This document shows positions 33,082 through 41,309 of a DNA stretch of 50,839 nt, one piece after another. The notes below the pieces were generated by a model that saw only the letters and a program-made list of their open reading frames with translations, had not been told where the DNA came from and ran no database searches. Position 1 is the stretch's first letter. Each line of letters opens with the position of its first letter. This stretch comes from an uncultured Leucobacter sp. (lineage in GTDB: Bacteria > Actinomycetota > Actinomycetes > Actinomycetales > Microbacteriaceae): positions 1 to 50,839 of the forward strand of contig CALCJF010000030.1 in NCBI GenBank assembly GCA_937967375.1. The letters are read 5' to 3'. The position numbers and the translations under genes are program-made.

Positions 33082-34512
33082 TCACGCACCCGGGTCCTCG
33101 TCTGACAGCGCACCCTTGCGCGTCATCACACCCCACTCGCTCTCGGCCCCTCGGCGCCCTCGCCAGATGCCCCTGATCTGCCAGATAAACGTGAAGGGCC
33201 GGTAGACCAGCGGTTCCAAGAGGCTCGTAAGCAGCAGCAATAGCACCTGACGCCGTGACACGTAGAGGCCCATCCACAGCACCTGCACAATGATCGCGAA
33301 AATGCCGACGATCGTCGCGAGCCCCACACCGGTGATCGCCAGCAGCAGCACCGCGCCCGGCGACACCCAGCCCGTCACGATTCCGGTGACCGAGATGAGA
33401 AAGCCGAATACCGCGAGAAACGGTGCGATGTACTCATAGGCCAGCAACCACGGCATGGCCAGCATGCCGAGCACCCGATAACGGGGGTTAAACAGCATGC
33501 GCCGATACTTCGAGAGAATCTCGTCGAGACCCTGAGCCCAGCGAATGCGCTGAGTGCGCAGCTGGCCAAGCTCAGACGGCACCTCGGTCCAGCAGATCGC
33601 GCGCGCATCGAAGACCACGCGATAGTCGACGCCGCGCTCGACACAGTCGGAGTGCACCGCGAGCAGCAGGTCTGCGTCTTCTGCCAGCGATGCGCCGGTC
33701 AGGCCGCCGACGCGCAGCACCGATTCGCGACGATACAGCCCGAACGCTCCCGAGATGATCGTCAGCCCGTTGCGCCTCGCCCAGCCCGAACGCCCGAGCA
33801 CGAACGCTCTCAAGTACTCGACCAGCTGAAAACGCTCGAGCCATCCCTTCGGCAGCCGGCTCGTCGTGGGGTTGCCGCCGTGAAAGCTGATGCCGTTTGC
33901 CGGCAGCACCGTGCCGCCCGAGGCGACGATCGCCGGGTCGTCCATGAACGGCACGACGAGCCGCAGCAGCGAATCCGGCGCAAGCATCGAGTCGGCGTCG
34001 ATCATGCAGACGAGCTCGCCCTTCGCGACCCGCAACGCGGTATTGACCGCGTCGGCGCGACGACCAATGCTGCGCTTTTGAATCACCCGCAGTGTGCCGT
34101 CTACAGTCTCGAACTCGCTCAGAGTCTCACCCAGCTGCGGCACGCGCTCGTCTGGGTGCGAGGGCCTGCGCTGGCGCAGCCCGTATCGATTCGCAAGCAC
34201 ATCAAAGGTGCGATCGGTCGAGCCATCGTCGACGACAAGAATCTCGAGCGCCGGGTAGCGCAGATGCCGCAACGAGTCGACCGCAGCGGCAATGCCCGCC
34301 TCCTCGTTGTGCGCCGGCACAATGACCGACACCAGCGGCGCAAGCGGGTTCGAGAACGTCTCGATCTCTTCGAACTTATGCGGCCATCGTGTCTCGCGAG
34401 CGATCTGCACTGAGGCGATCATGACGATCCAGACGGTGCCGACGTGATAGATCAAGTAGTACACGGCCAGCACCAACGTGATGATCGTCAGGGTGAGCAT
34501 GAACTCGGTCAC
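33082..34512 (-). CDS. Processive GT2 glycosyltransferase (PgaC/BcsA-like)
   Basis: A 476-residue membrane glycosyltransferase. One N-terminal helix (8-32) precedes a cytosolic GT-A domain with DDGS at 95-98, DAD at 172-174, the catalytic-base ED at 278-279 and QRIRW at 321-325; about four C-terminal helices follow. This D, DxD, D, QxxRW set marks enzymes that polymerise and extrude a beta-linked polysaccharide. No BcsB, PgaB or PilZ partner is adjacent. It is last in an operon after a receiver protein and a HEAT-repeat protein and overlaps the latter by 4 bp. The polymer made is unknown; an envelope or matrix glycan is likely. Confidence 0.9.
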   Translation of the reverse strand: MTEFMLTLTIITLVLAVYYLIYHVGTVWIVMIASVQIARETRWPHKFEEIETFSNPLAPLVSVIVPAHNEEAGIAAAVDSLRHLRYPALEILVVDDGSTDRTFDVLANRYGLRQRRPSHPDERVPQLGETLSEFETVDGTLRVIQKRSIGRRADAVNTALRVAKGELVCMIDADSMLAPDSLLRLVVPFMDDPAIVASGGTVLPANGISFHGGNPTTSRLPKGWLERFQLVEYLRAFVLGRSGWARRNGLTIISGAFGLYRRESVLRVGGLTGASLAEDADLLLAVHSDCVERGVDYRVVFDARAICWTEVPSELGQLRTQRIRWAQGLDEILSKYRRMLFNPRYRVLGMLAMPWLLAYEYIAPFLAVFGFLISVTGIVTGWVSPGAVLLLAITGVGLATIVGIFAIIVQVLWMGLYVSRRQVLLLLLTSLLEPLVYRPFTFIWQIRGIWRGRRGAESEWGVMTRKGALSDEDPGA

Positions 34513-35423
34513 AGCGCATCACCCTCATCGTCAAAGTCGCGCATTCCGTCGCTCGACACTGCTGCGCAGCTCGCGAGCGCCTGCTCAATGAGGGCGAGTT
34601 CGTGCGCACCGCGCTCGGCCGCACTTCCCGACTGCAGTGCCGCCCGCAGCAGATCGGCTGAGCCTGGATCAGCGAGCCGATCCAGCGTCTCGATCGCGGC
34701 CAGCCGAACGCTTTCATCGGGATCGTCAAGCAACGTTTCGACCGGCTCGCGAAGGCTGTGCATTTCGAGGATCCCCACACTTGCTGCGGCGACGCGCCTG
34801 AGGGGGGCCGAATCCGAGCGCAACCCGCCCGCAAGCGGCGCCCCGTCGCGCGGATAAATTCGCAGGATTGACATCATGCCGATACTCGGAGCAAGCAGGT
34901 TCAGTTCGATCGCACGCAACACGGGCGGCACGGCAGCCTCCGTGCCCGCATAGCCAAGCACGCGAGCCACGCCCGACCGCACACGCGGGTGCGGGTCTTC
35001 TAGCAGCGGAAGCGTGGCGGGCATCGCGGCCTCACCCTTCATGAGCAACAGCAGCACGGCTCCGCGCAGCCTTTGGGCGGCCGAACGACTGCCCAGCCAT
35101 TCTTTGGCATCGCCCTCGAAGCCCCACCGCAACAGCCAATCGGCGAGCTGTCGGTACTCCTGTCCGATCATGTTTGAGAGCAGGTGCACCGCGAGGTCTG
35201 CCACCTCTCGCCGGGCGGCCCGCCGGGCGGGTGCGGGATCCCCCGCCCCCTCCGATGCCAGGATCAAGATATCGAGGTACTTTTCGCGATTCGCGCTCGC
35301 GCGCCTGGCCTTCGCACGCGAAAATGCGACGGCAACCAGTAGTAGCAGCAGGGCAAGCACGAACAAGCCTGCGCACACGAGCACAGTTACGAGCACGAAC
35401 TCGCTCAATCTCAATGTGGGCAT
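34509..35423 (-). CDS. Membrane-anchored HEAT-repeat protein
   Basis: A 304-residue protein with one N-terminal transmembrane helix (about 8-33), a basic stop-transfer segment (SRAKARRASANREK) and a cytosolic helical solenoid. HEAT-like repeats are evident in LLEDPHPRVRSGVARVLGYAGTEAAVP and again in LLDDPDESVRLAAIETLDRLADPGS (split here as family pattern, not a catalytic motif). HEAT solenoids bind other proteins. Coupled translation with the GT2 gene and its place 5 bp after the receiver gene suggest that it links phosphorylation state to the glycosyltransferase at the membrane. No enzyme motif is present. Confidence 0.85.
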   Translation of the reverse strand: MPTLRLSEFVLVTVLVCAGLFVLALLLLLVAVAFSRAKARRASANREKYLDILILASEGAGDPAPARRAARREVADLAVHLLSNMIGQEYRQLADWLLRWGFEGDAKEWLGSRSAAQRLRGAVLLLLMKGEAAMPATLPLLEDPHPRVRSGVARVLGYAGTEAAVPPVLRAIELNLLAPSIGMMSILRIYPRDGAPLAGGLRSDSAPLRRVAAASVGILEMHSLREPVETLLDDPDESVRLAAIETLDRLADPGSADLLRAALQSGSAAERGAHELALIEQALASCAAVSSDGMRDFDDEGDAL

Positions 35424-35428
35424 GACTG

Positions 35429-35809
35429 CTAGATCTGCTGCTCCAGCGCTTGCAGACTCGCCAGCAGATCGGTCGCCGCGAAAGGTTTCACCAGATAGTC
35501 GTCTGCCCCCGAGTTGCGCGCGCGAATGCGGTCGCCCTCTTGCGAGCGCGCAGTCAGCATCAGAATCTTGATCCCGCTGAGCTCCGGATCTTGACGCACC
35601 CGCTGGATCAGCTCGATGCCGCTCATCTTCGGCATCATCCAGTCGATCACCGCGATCGCGGGCGGGAACTCCTTCATGAGGGCAAGGCCGGCAACGCCGT
35701 CAGCGGCCGAATGCACCTCGTAGTCTGCGCGGCTCAGCCGTCGACACAGCAGACGATTCAGATCTGCATCGTCTTCGATTACTGCGATCCTCGTCAAAGT
35801 ATTCCCCAC
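35429..35809 (-). CDS. Single-domain response regulator (receiver only)
   Basis: A 126-residue CheY-like receiver with no output domain. The acidic pocket is Glu12-Asp13-Asp14, the phospho-acceptor is Asp56 in VIDWMMPKMSG, with Thr86 (MLTAR) and Lys108 (VKPF) completing the site. Without a DNA-binding domain it must signal by protein contact, most simply with the HEAT-repeat protein encoded 5 bp downstream. The start is a GTG at 35809 with no strong ribosome site. The divergent MASE1 kinase 52 bp away is its likely partner. Confidence 0.92.
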   Translation of the reverse strand: MGNTLTRIAVIEDDADLNRLLCRRLSRADYEVHSAADGVAGLALMKEFPPAIAVIDWMMPKMSGIELIQRVRQDPELSGIKILMLTARSQEGDRIRARNSGADDYLVKPFAATDLLASLQALEQQI

Positions 35810-35861
35810 TCATACTCACGCTCGATAGAGTCTCCCTCATCACAGCATATTGGAGGGACAC

Positions 35862-37829
35862 ATGCGCCGCGAGAGCCTGACTGCGTTCTTCCGCAACTCC
35901 TCCGACGGGCGCCGACTGCTCTTCATCGTGGTGCTGCTGGCGCTCTCCTTTCTGCTCGGCATCATCATGAGCTCGCTGCGGTTTCCCGGATCACCGACCG
36001 CTCCGTGGTGGCCCGCGAGCGGTTTGTCAGTGCTCGCGGCGCTCAGCGCACGCAGAAAGCGCTGGCTCGTGTTGCTGTGGATCACGGTTCTGACCGCAGC
36101 CGCGAACATGATCTCAGGCACCGAATGGTGGGTCTCGCTGTGCTTCGGGCTCGCCGGTGCCGCCGAGACGCTCGTGGTGTTGGCGATCATGCGCGGACAT
36201 CACCGTGTGGAATGGAGCTCTCGATCAGGCTGGGTGGTGCGGTTTGTCAGCTCCGCGGTGCTCGGCGGCATCATCGGCGGCGCGGTCGCAGCGGCGACCC
36301 TCGCGCTCGAGAACATGGCGTTCTTGCCGCACTTTCTTTCGGTTTCTGCCTCGCACATGAGCGCCATCATTCTGATCGGCGGTTTCGGGATCGTGCCGTT
36401 CGACACGTTCCGGGTGCGGCGGGTGGGCGAGCTCATCGTGCAAGTTGCAGTGCTCGCGTTGACACTGGGCGCGGTCTTCTATCCGGACCAGGATCAGCCG
36501 ATCACGTTCCTTCTCTTCCCGGTGTTGGCCTGGGCCGCTCTGAGATTCGGTGTCGCCGCCGTGCTCGTTGAGGTGACGTGCGTCAGCATCGCTTCGGTGG
36601 CACTCGGGGCACTCGGGGGCGGGTCTTTCGCACACGCAGCTGCGGACGCGCCCGCGCTGTTCATCGGCCTGAACCAGCTCTTCACGCTCTCGCTCAGCGT
36701 CTCGATGCTGCTTCTCGCGACCCTGCAAGACGACCATAACTCCATGCTGCAACACCTTCGCGCGCGCGAGAAACTTCTGCAGGGGTCGCTCATCTCGACG
36801 AACGGCGGATTTCTGCTGCTGGAGCGCGAAGACGGCGGGCGCTTCACGATGGTCGAAGAGAACCCTGCGTTCGAGCGCTTGATGCCCGACTGGACGGTGC
36901 AGGTGCACCAGGACGGGAGCCGCTCAATCGCGCCCGAGCTCGCAGCGCTGCCGGGCGTGGCGCATGCCAGCGAGCACGACTGGCAAGGTGGCCTGCTCTG
37001 GCATGATAGACAGCTCATGATGCGCGTGGCACCGGTCGGTGATGATCGCAGCGCCCTGCTCATCCAGACCGTCGACGTCACTGAAGAGCGGCGAACCGAA
37101 GAAGCGATGGCACAGGCGCTCGCGCACGAGCGCGAGCTCACGAAGGGGATGCGCAAGCTGAACCTGCAGAAAGACGAGTTCATCGCCTCGGTGAGCCACG
37201 AGCTGCGCACCCCGGTTACGAGCATTCTGGGGTATGCCGAAGAACTCGAGTTGTCCGACCTCAGCGAGGAGGATCAGGAGCTGCTCGAGGTGGTCACCCG
37301 CAACGCGCGTCGCCTCGCCGAACTCATAGACGACCTGCTGACGCTCTCGAGAATGAGCGCGGCGGCACCGTACGTGCCCATGGATGTCGACGTCACACAA
37401 ACTGTGCAGCAGGCAGTATCCGACCTCTCACGGATCGCAATAGAGAAGGGTGTCGTGCTGAGCGCCATCGCCTGCCAACCCCTCGTGGTTCCGGCCGAGC
37501 CGCTCTGGCTGCACCGGGCGATCTCCAACCTCATCTCGAACTCCGTGAAGTTCTCGCGGCCCGGAGATTCGATCACGGTGAGCGTGTCTGAGGGCGACGA
37601 TGAGGCCATCATCGAGGTCGTCGATACGGGGCCGGGCATCGATCCTGGGGAAATTGGTAAAGTGTTCGAACGCTTCTATCGCGTCGTCGGCTCGGGCAGC
37701 GAGTATAAAGCGGGAACCGGGCTTGGGTTGCCCATGGTGCGCGAGCTGACGGAACGAATGGGCGGCAGTGTCTGGCTCGACTCAGACGGGCAGAACGGCG
37801 TGACCGCCACCGTGCGGCTGCCGAAATAA
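35862..37829 (+). CDS. MASE1-type sensor histidine kinase
   Basis: A 655-residue membrane kinase. Residues 18 to about 290 form an eight-helix MASE1-like sensor (FPGSPTAPWWPASGLSVLAAL is the typical early motif region). Residues 300-410 are a PAS-like domain. The dimerisation/phosphotransfer helix has His446 in SVSHELRTP. The ATPase domain shows the N box (about 553-565), DTGPGI at 588-593 and GTGLGL at 618-623. GGAGGG at 35852-35857 fixes the ATG at 35862. It is divergent from the receiver gene and should phosphorylate it. The sensed signal is unknown; MASE1 often pairs with biofilm-type outputs, consistent with the nearby GT2. Confidence 0.92.
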   Translation: MRRESLTAFFRNSSDGRRLLFIVVLLALSFLLGIIMSSLRFPGSPTAPWWPASGLSVLAALSARRKRWLVLLWITVLTAAANMISGTEWWVSLCFGLAGAAETLVVLAIMRGHHRVEWSSRSGWVVRFVSSAVLGGIIGGAVAAATLALENMAFLPHFLSVSASHMSAIILIGGFGIVPFDTFRVRRVGELIVQVAVLALTLGAVFYPDQDQPITFLLFPVLAWAALRFGVAAVLVEVTCVSIASVALGALGGGSFAHAAADAPALFIGLNQLFTLSLSVSMLLLATLQDDHNSMLQHLRAREKLLQGSLISTNGGFLLLEREDGGRFTMVEENPAFERLMPDWTVQVHQDGSRSIAPELAALPGVAHASEHDWQGGLLWHDRQLMMRVAPVGDDRSALLIQTVDVTEERRTEEAMAQALAHERELTKGMRKLNLQKDEFIASVSHELRTPVTSILGYAEELELSDLSEEDQELLEVVTRNARRLAELIDDLLTLSRMSAAAPYVPMDVDVTQTVQQAVSDLSRIAIEKGVVLSAIACQPLVVPAEPLWLHRAISNLISNSVKFSRPGDSITVSVSEGDDEAIIEVVDTGPGIDPGEIGKVFERFYRVVGSGSEYKAGTGLGLPMVRELTERMGGSVWLDSDGQNGVTATVRLPK

Positions 37830-37862
37830 CCATTCACACCTATTTGATCGAAGGAGCCGTCA

Positions 37863-38795
37863 GTGCGCTCGCCCGTGAATACCCAAGCCGCGAGCATCAT
37901 GCTTGTGCTCTGCCTGCTTTGGGGCGTGCAGCAGGTTGCCATCAAGGTGACGCTGCCCGATGTGTCATCGGTCTTGCAGGTGTCGATTCGTTCCGGCGTC
38001 GCCGCGGTGTTGGTGTGGCTGGTCGCGAAGCTCGTGTTCAAGGAGCGCTGGCAGCACCGTGCCCTGCTTGCAGCCGGGACCGTCGTCGGTGTCTTGTTTG
38101 CCGCAGAGTTCTTGTTCGTGGCCGAGGGCCTCAACCGCACGACGGCCTCGCACATGTCGGTCTTTCTCTACACCGCACCGATCTGGGCGGCGGTCGGGTT
38201 GCACCTCAAGCTTCCAGAGGAACGACTTTCAAGGCGCCAGTGGGTCGGCATCGGTATCGCGTTTCTCGGCATCGCTACGGCGTTCATCGTGCCGACGATC
38301 GGAGAGGGATCAGCGAGCCTCACCCCCGAGATGCTGCTCGGCGACCTGTTCGCCCTCGCGGCCGGCGCCGCTTGGGGGCTCACCACCGTGGCAGTTCGGG
38401 TGAGCAAACTCAGCGAGGCGCCCGCAACGCAGACGCTGTTCTATCAGCTCACGATCTCGTTTGTGCTGCTCACGGTGGTCACCTTGCTCACGGGGCAACT
38501 GCATTTCGTGAGCACACCGATCGCCTGGCTCAGCCTGAGCTTCCAGTCGGTCGTCATCGCGTTCGGCAGCTACCTCGTCTGGTTCTGGCTGCTGCGCAAG
38601 TATCTGGCCGCCAGGCTCGGGGTGCTAACACTGCTGACCCCGATCTTCGGGGTGCTCGCCGGCGTGCTTCTGCTCGGCGACTCACTCACCCCCGGTTTCA
38701 TCGCCGGGTCGGTGCTCGTGCTCGCCGGGCTGCTCATTGTAAACGTCAAGGGACGCACACCGGATTCGGGTCGTCACGCGGGTGATGGCAAGTGA
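37863..38795 (+). CDS. EamA/DMT-family transporter
   Basis: A 310-residue, ten-helix membrane protein with two EamA repeats: LLWGVQQVAIK near the start and RQWVGIGIAFLGIATAFIV closing the first half; GVLTLLTPIFGVLAGVLLLGD in the second. Such proteins export or import metabolites; the substrate is unknown. The GTG at 37863 has GAAGGAG 6 nt upstream. It lies 33 bp after the kinase gene on the same strand, so read-through is possible, but function looks unrelated. Confidence 0.88.
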   Translation: MRSPVNTQAASIMLVLCLLWGVQQVAIKVTLPDVSSVLQVSIRSGVAAVLVWLVAKLVFKERWQHRALLAAGTVVGVLFAAEFLFVAEGLNRTTASHMSVFLYTAPIWAAVGLHLKLPEERLSRRQWVGIGIAFLGIATAFIVPTIGEGSASLTPEMLLGDLFALAAGAAWGLTTVAVRVSKLSEAPATQTLFYQLTISFVLLTVVTLLTGQLHFVSTPIAWLSLSFQSVVIAFGSYLVWFWLLRKYLAARLGVLTLLTPIFGVLAGVLLLGDSLTPGFIAGSVLVLAGLLIVNVKGRTPDSGRHAGDGK

Positions 38796-38937
38796 CATAC
38801 GGCTCGTGTGGTCTGCACTGCGCACGAGACATGCGCTGCGTACGATAATTTCAGCCAGAATCTCGCACATACTGCATATCTCGCACGCAATGCGGAGCAC
38901 AGACCCCCGCCGCGTGTGCAGACATGGAAGACGCGTC

Positions 38938-38943
38938 TAGAGT
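38938..38943 (+). promoter_or_regulatory. -10 element of dcd (leaderless)
   Basis: TAGAGT, 6 nt before the GTG at 38950. Upstream (38858-38896) two ATCTCGCAC repeats 22 bp apart could bind a regulator. Confidence 0.55.
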
Positions 38944-38949
38944 AGGGGT

Positions 38950-39555
38950 GTGCTGCTTTCAGACCGCGATATCAAGGCCGAACTCGAATCGGGACGCATC
39001 GGACTCACCCCGAGCGAAGCCGAAATGGTGCAGCCGTCGAGCGTCGACGTGCGACTCGACCGCTACTTTCGCCTCTTCGACAATCACAAATATGCGGTGA
39101 TCGACCCCGCCGAAGAGCAGCCCGAGCTGACCAGGCTCATCGAGGTCGACCCCGCAGAGGGTTTCATTCTGCACCCGGGCGAGTTCGTGCTTGGCTCAAC
39201 TTACGAGAAGGTGTCGCTGCCAGACGACATCGCGGCTCGCCTCGAAGGCAAGAGCTCGCTCGGTCGGCTCGGCCTGCTCACCCACTCGACGGCCGGGTTC
39301 ATCGACCCCGGCTTCGAGGGACACGTCACGCTTGAGCTCTCGAACGTCGCCACCCTGCCGATTCGCCTGTGGCCGGGCATGAAGATCGGCCAGCTCTGCT
39401 TCTTCAAGCTTTCTTCGCCGGCCGAACGGCCCTACGGTTCGGGCGCCACCTACTCGCGCTACCTGGGGCAACGCGGCCCCACCGCCTCGCGCTCGCATCA
39501 GAACTTTCATCGCGCTGACGTGACCGTGACCGACGAGGGCGCGCTCGGCGGCTGA
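38950..39555 (+). CDS. dcd: dCTP deaminase, probably dUMP-forming
   Basis: A 201-residue trimeric enzyme of dTTP supply. GKSSLGRLGLL at 100-110, THSTAGFIDPGFEGH and the catalytic Glu129 in HVTLELSN are diagnostic, followed by YSRYLGQRGPTASRS at the nucleotide tail. The sequence pattern resembles the mycobacterial bifunctional enzyme that both deaminates dCTP and hydrolyses dUTP, giving dUMP directly; I infer the same here. The GTG start is supported by a -10 box 6 nt upstream. Confidence 0.95.
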   Translation: MLLSDRDIKAELESGRIGLTPSEAEMVQPSSVDVRLDRYFRLFDNHKYAVIDPAEEQPELTRLIEVDPAEGFILHPGEFVLGSTYEKVSLPDDIAARLEGKSSLGRLGLLTHSTAGFIDPGFEGHVTLELSNVATLPIRLWPGMKIGQLCFFKLSSPAERPYGSGATYSRYLGQRGPTASRSHQNFHRADVTVTDEGALGG

Positions 39556-39603
39556 CCGTCCGCGCCTCGTGCCCGCCGCCCTCATACTTCGCCGCACCCG
39601 CAC

Positions 39604-40197
39604 ATGTCTCTCAGCCAGTCGCCGCACACGATGCCGATCGACCCAATCTGCCTCGCCGCGCTGCGCTGCTTCACCGTGAGCGGGTTTCACGGCACCTCGA
39701 TTCGTCAGATCGCGGCCGAGGCGGGCCTGTCAGTGCCCGGCCTCTACCATCACTACCCCTCGAAAAGCGCGATCCTTGTCGCCCTCTGCGAGGCCGCGAT
39801 GGACGAACTGCTCACCGCATCGCGCGCGGCGGTCGCGGGCGGCAGCACCACACTTGAACGATTCGAGCGCCTCGTCGCCTGCCTCGTGCGCTTTCATGCC
39901 GAGTACGGCGAGATTGCGTTCGTAACCTACAGCGAGATTCGCAGTCTGCCAGAAGACGCGCGCGAGCGACACCTGCAGGCGCGCCGCGATGAGCAGGCGC
40001 TCGTGACCGAGCTCGTCGAGCAGGGCGTCTCCGACGGCATCTTCGCTGCGCCTTTTCCCCGCGAAGCCGCAAGAGCGGTCAGCACCCTCTGCCTGGGGGT
40101 CTCGCAGTGGTATCGGGCTGACGGATCAATGTCAGTGTCAGAGCTCGTCGATGTGTATCTCGAGATCTGCAAAGACGCGGTGCGATTCGTTCGATAG
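39604..40197 (+). CDS. TetR-family regulator
   Basis: A 197-residue regulator. The HTH region reads LAALRCFTVSGFHGTSIRQ then IAAEAGLSVPGLYHHYPSK; the C-terminal domain resembles those of fatty-acid-pathway TetR proteins. It is convergent with the APH-like kinase gene and 30 bp from it, so it may control the kinase-dehydrogenase-SDR operon through the dyad at 43421. An in-frame ATG at codon 10 is an alternative start. Confidence 0.87.
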   Translation: MSLSQSPHTMPIDPICLAALRCFTVSGFHGTSIRQIAAEAGLSVPGLYHHYPSKSAILVALCEAAMDELLTASRAAVAGGSTTLERFERLVACLVRFHAEYGEIAFVTYSEIRSLPEDARERHLQARRDEQALVTELVEQGVSDGIFAAPFPREAARAVSTLCLGVSQWYRADGSMSVSELVDVYLEICKDAVRFVR

Positions 40198-40226
40198 TTG
40201 GGCCGCGGGTCTCGCCTGCCGTATGC

Positions 40227-41309
40227 CTATGCCTCGCGGGAGTAGTCGCGCGCGACCTCGAGCAGCCGCGGAATCTCATGCTCGAGCACGGGCGCAAACT
40301 CGTCACCCGGCCGCTCGCCTCGCCGCCAGCGCGTGTAGATCGCCTCGAGAAACACCGAACTCTTCCAGAGCGCGAGCGCCTGGTACCAGGGCAGCCGCGA
40401 TACGTCGAGGCCGGTGCGGGCTGCGTAGCGCTCGGCGATCTCGGCTCGCGTGAGGTACCCGGGTTCGCGGGTGACGCCGCTGATCTCCATCACCGAGCCC
40501 GGGGAGTCGGCATCGCAGTAGGTCGCGGTGAGGTAGCCGAGGTCGGCGAGAGGATCGCCGAGCGCCGCCATCTCCCAGTCCAGCACGGCGGTCACCTTGG
40601 CAGGCGCCTCATGCCCGAACATCACGTTGCCGAGGCGATAGTCGCCGTGCACGAGCGCGGCGCGCCGGGTTTCGGGGCGGTGCGCCTCGAGCCAGGCGCC
40701 GAGCTCTGACACGAGCGGCAGGTCGCGCTGCGAGACCTGGCCCGCAAGCCCCGAGAACGTGGCGATCTGGCGTTCGAGGTAACCCTGGGGTCTGCCGAAG
40801 TCGGCGAGCCTTGCGCGCTCGAGGTCGACGCCGTGCAGCGCTGCGAGCGTGTCGACGAGCGCCTCCGAGGTGGCCCGGCGCTGATCTCGGGTGTCGAGCG
40901 CCTCCGGCGCCGAGTCGAGCATGATCTCGCCCTCGAGGTAGTCCATCACGTAGAACGGAACCCCGAGCAGCGATTCGTCGGCGCACACGGCGAGAATCTT
41001 CGGCACCGGAATGCCGACCACCGCGAGACCCTGCTGCACGCGCGCCTCGCGCAGCATGTCGTGCGTCGAGCGAGGCAGCGGCGGCCTGGGGCCGCGCCGC
41101 AGCACAACCCGGCGATCCTCGCGCTCAACCAGGTACGTAATGTTCGACTGACCGTCGCCGATGCGCTGCCAAGCCAGCGCGCCCTCGCCGATGCCGTGCT
41201 CGTCGAGAAACCCCTGCACCCGATCGAGCACGAGCAGCGGTGGACGGTCGAGCCCTGCGGCGTCGGCCGCCGTCGCGACGACCTCGACGCCGTCGGGCAC
41301 GCGAATCAT
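40227..41309 (-). CDS. APH-fold phosphotransferase associated with acyl-CoA dehydrogenase
   Basis: A 360-residue kinase of the aminoglycoside-phosphotransferase fold, in the ACAD10/ACAD11/LvaA-like group. The catalytic loop is HGDYRLGN, the Mg-binding motif is VLDWEMAALGDP, and the N-terminal GDGQSNITYLVER positions ATP. Homologues phosphorylate the 4-hydroxyl of 4-hydroxyacyl-CoA before elimination by a partner dehydrogenase. Its ATG overlaps the dehydrogenase stop by 4 bp, matching that partnership. It is unlikely to be an antibiotic-resistance gene. Confidence 0.88.
   Translation of the reverse strand: MIRVPDGVEVVATAADAAGLDRPPLLVLDRVQGFLDEHGIGEGALAWQRIGDGQSNITYLVEREDRRVVLRRGPRPPLPRSTHDMLREARVQQGLAVVGIPVPKILAVCADESLLGVPFYVMDYLEGEIMLDSAPEALDTRDQRRATSEALVDTLAALHGVDLERARLADFGRPQGYLERQIATFSGLAGQVSQRDLPLVSELGAWLEAHRPETRRAALVHGDYRLGNVMFGHEAPAKVTAVLDWEMAALGDPLADLGYLTATYCDADSPGSVMEISGVTREPGYLTRAEIAERYAARTGLDVSRLPWYQALALWKSSVFLEAIYTRWRRGERPGDEFAPVLEHEIPRLLEVARDYSREA

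Noticed and set aside
40227..41309. Aminoglycoside resistance gene
   Set aside because: The APH fold is shared, but the operon with an acyl-CoA dehydrogenase and SDR and the sequence pattern fit a metabolic hydroxyacyl-CoA kinase.
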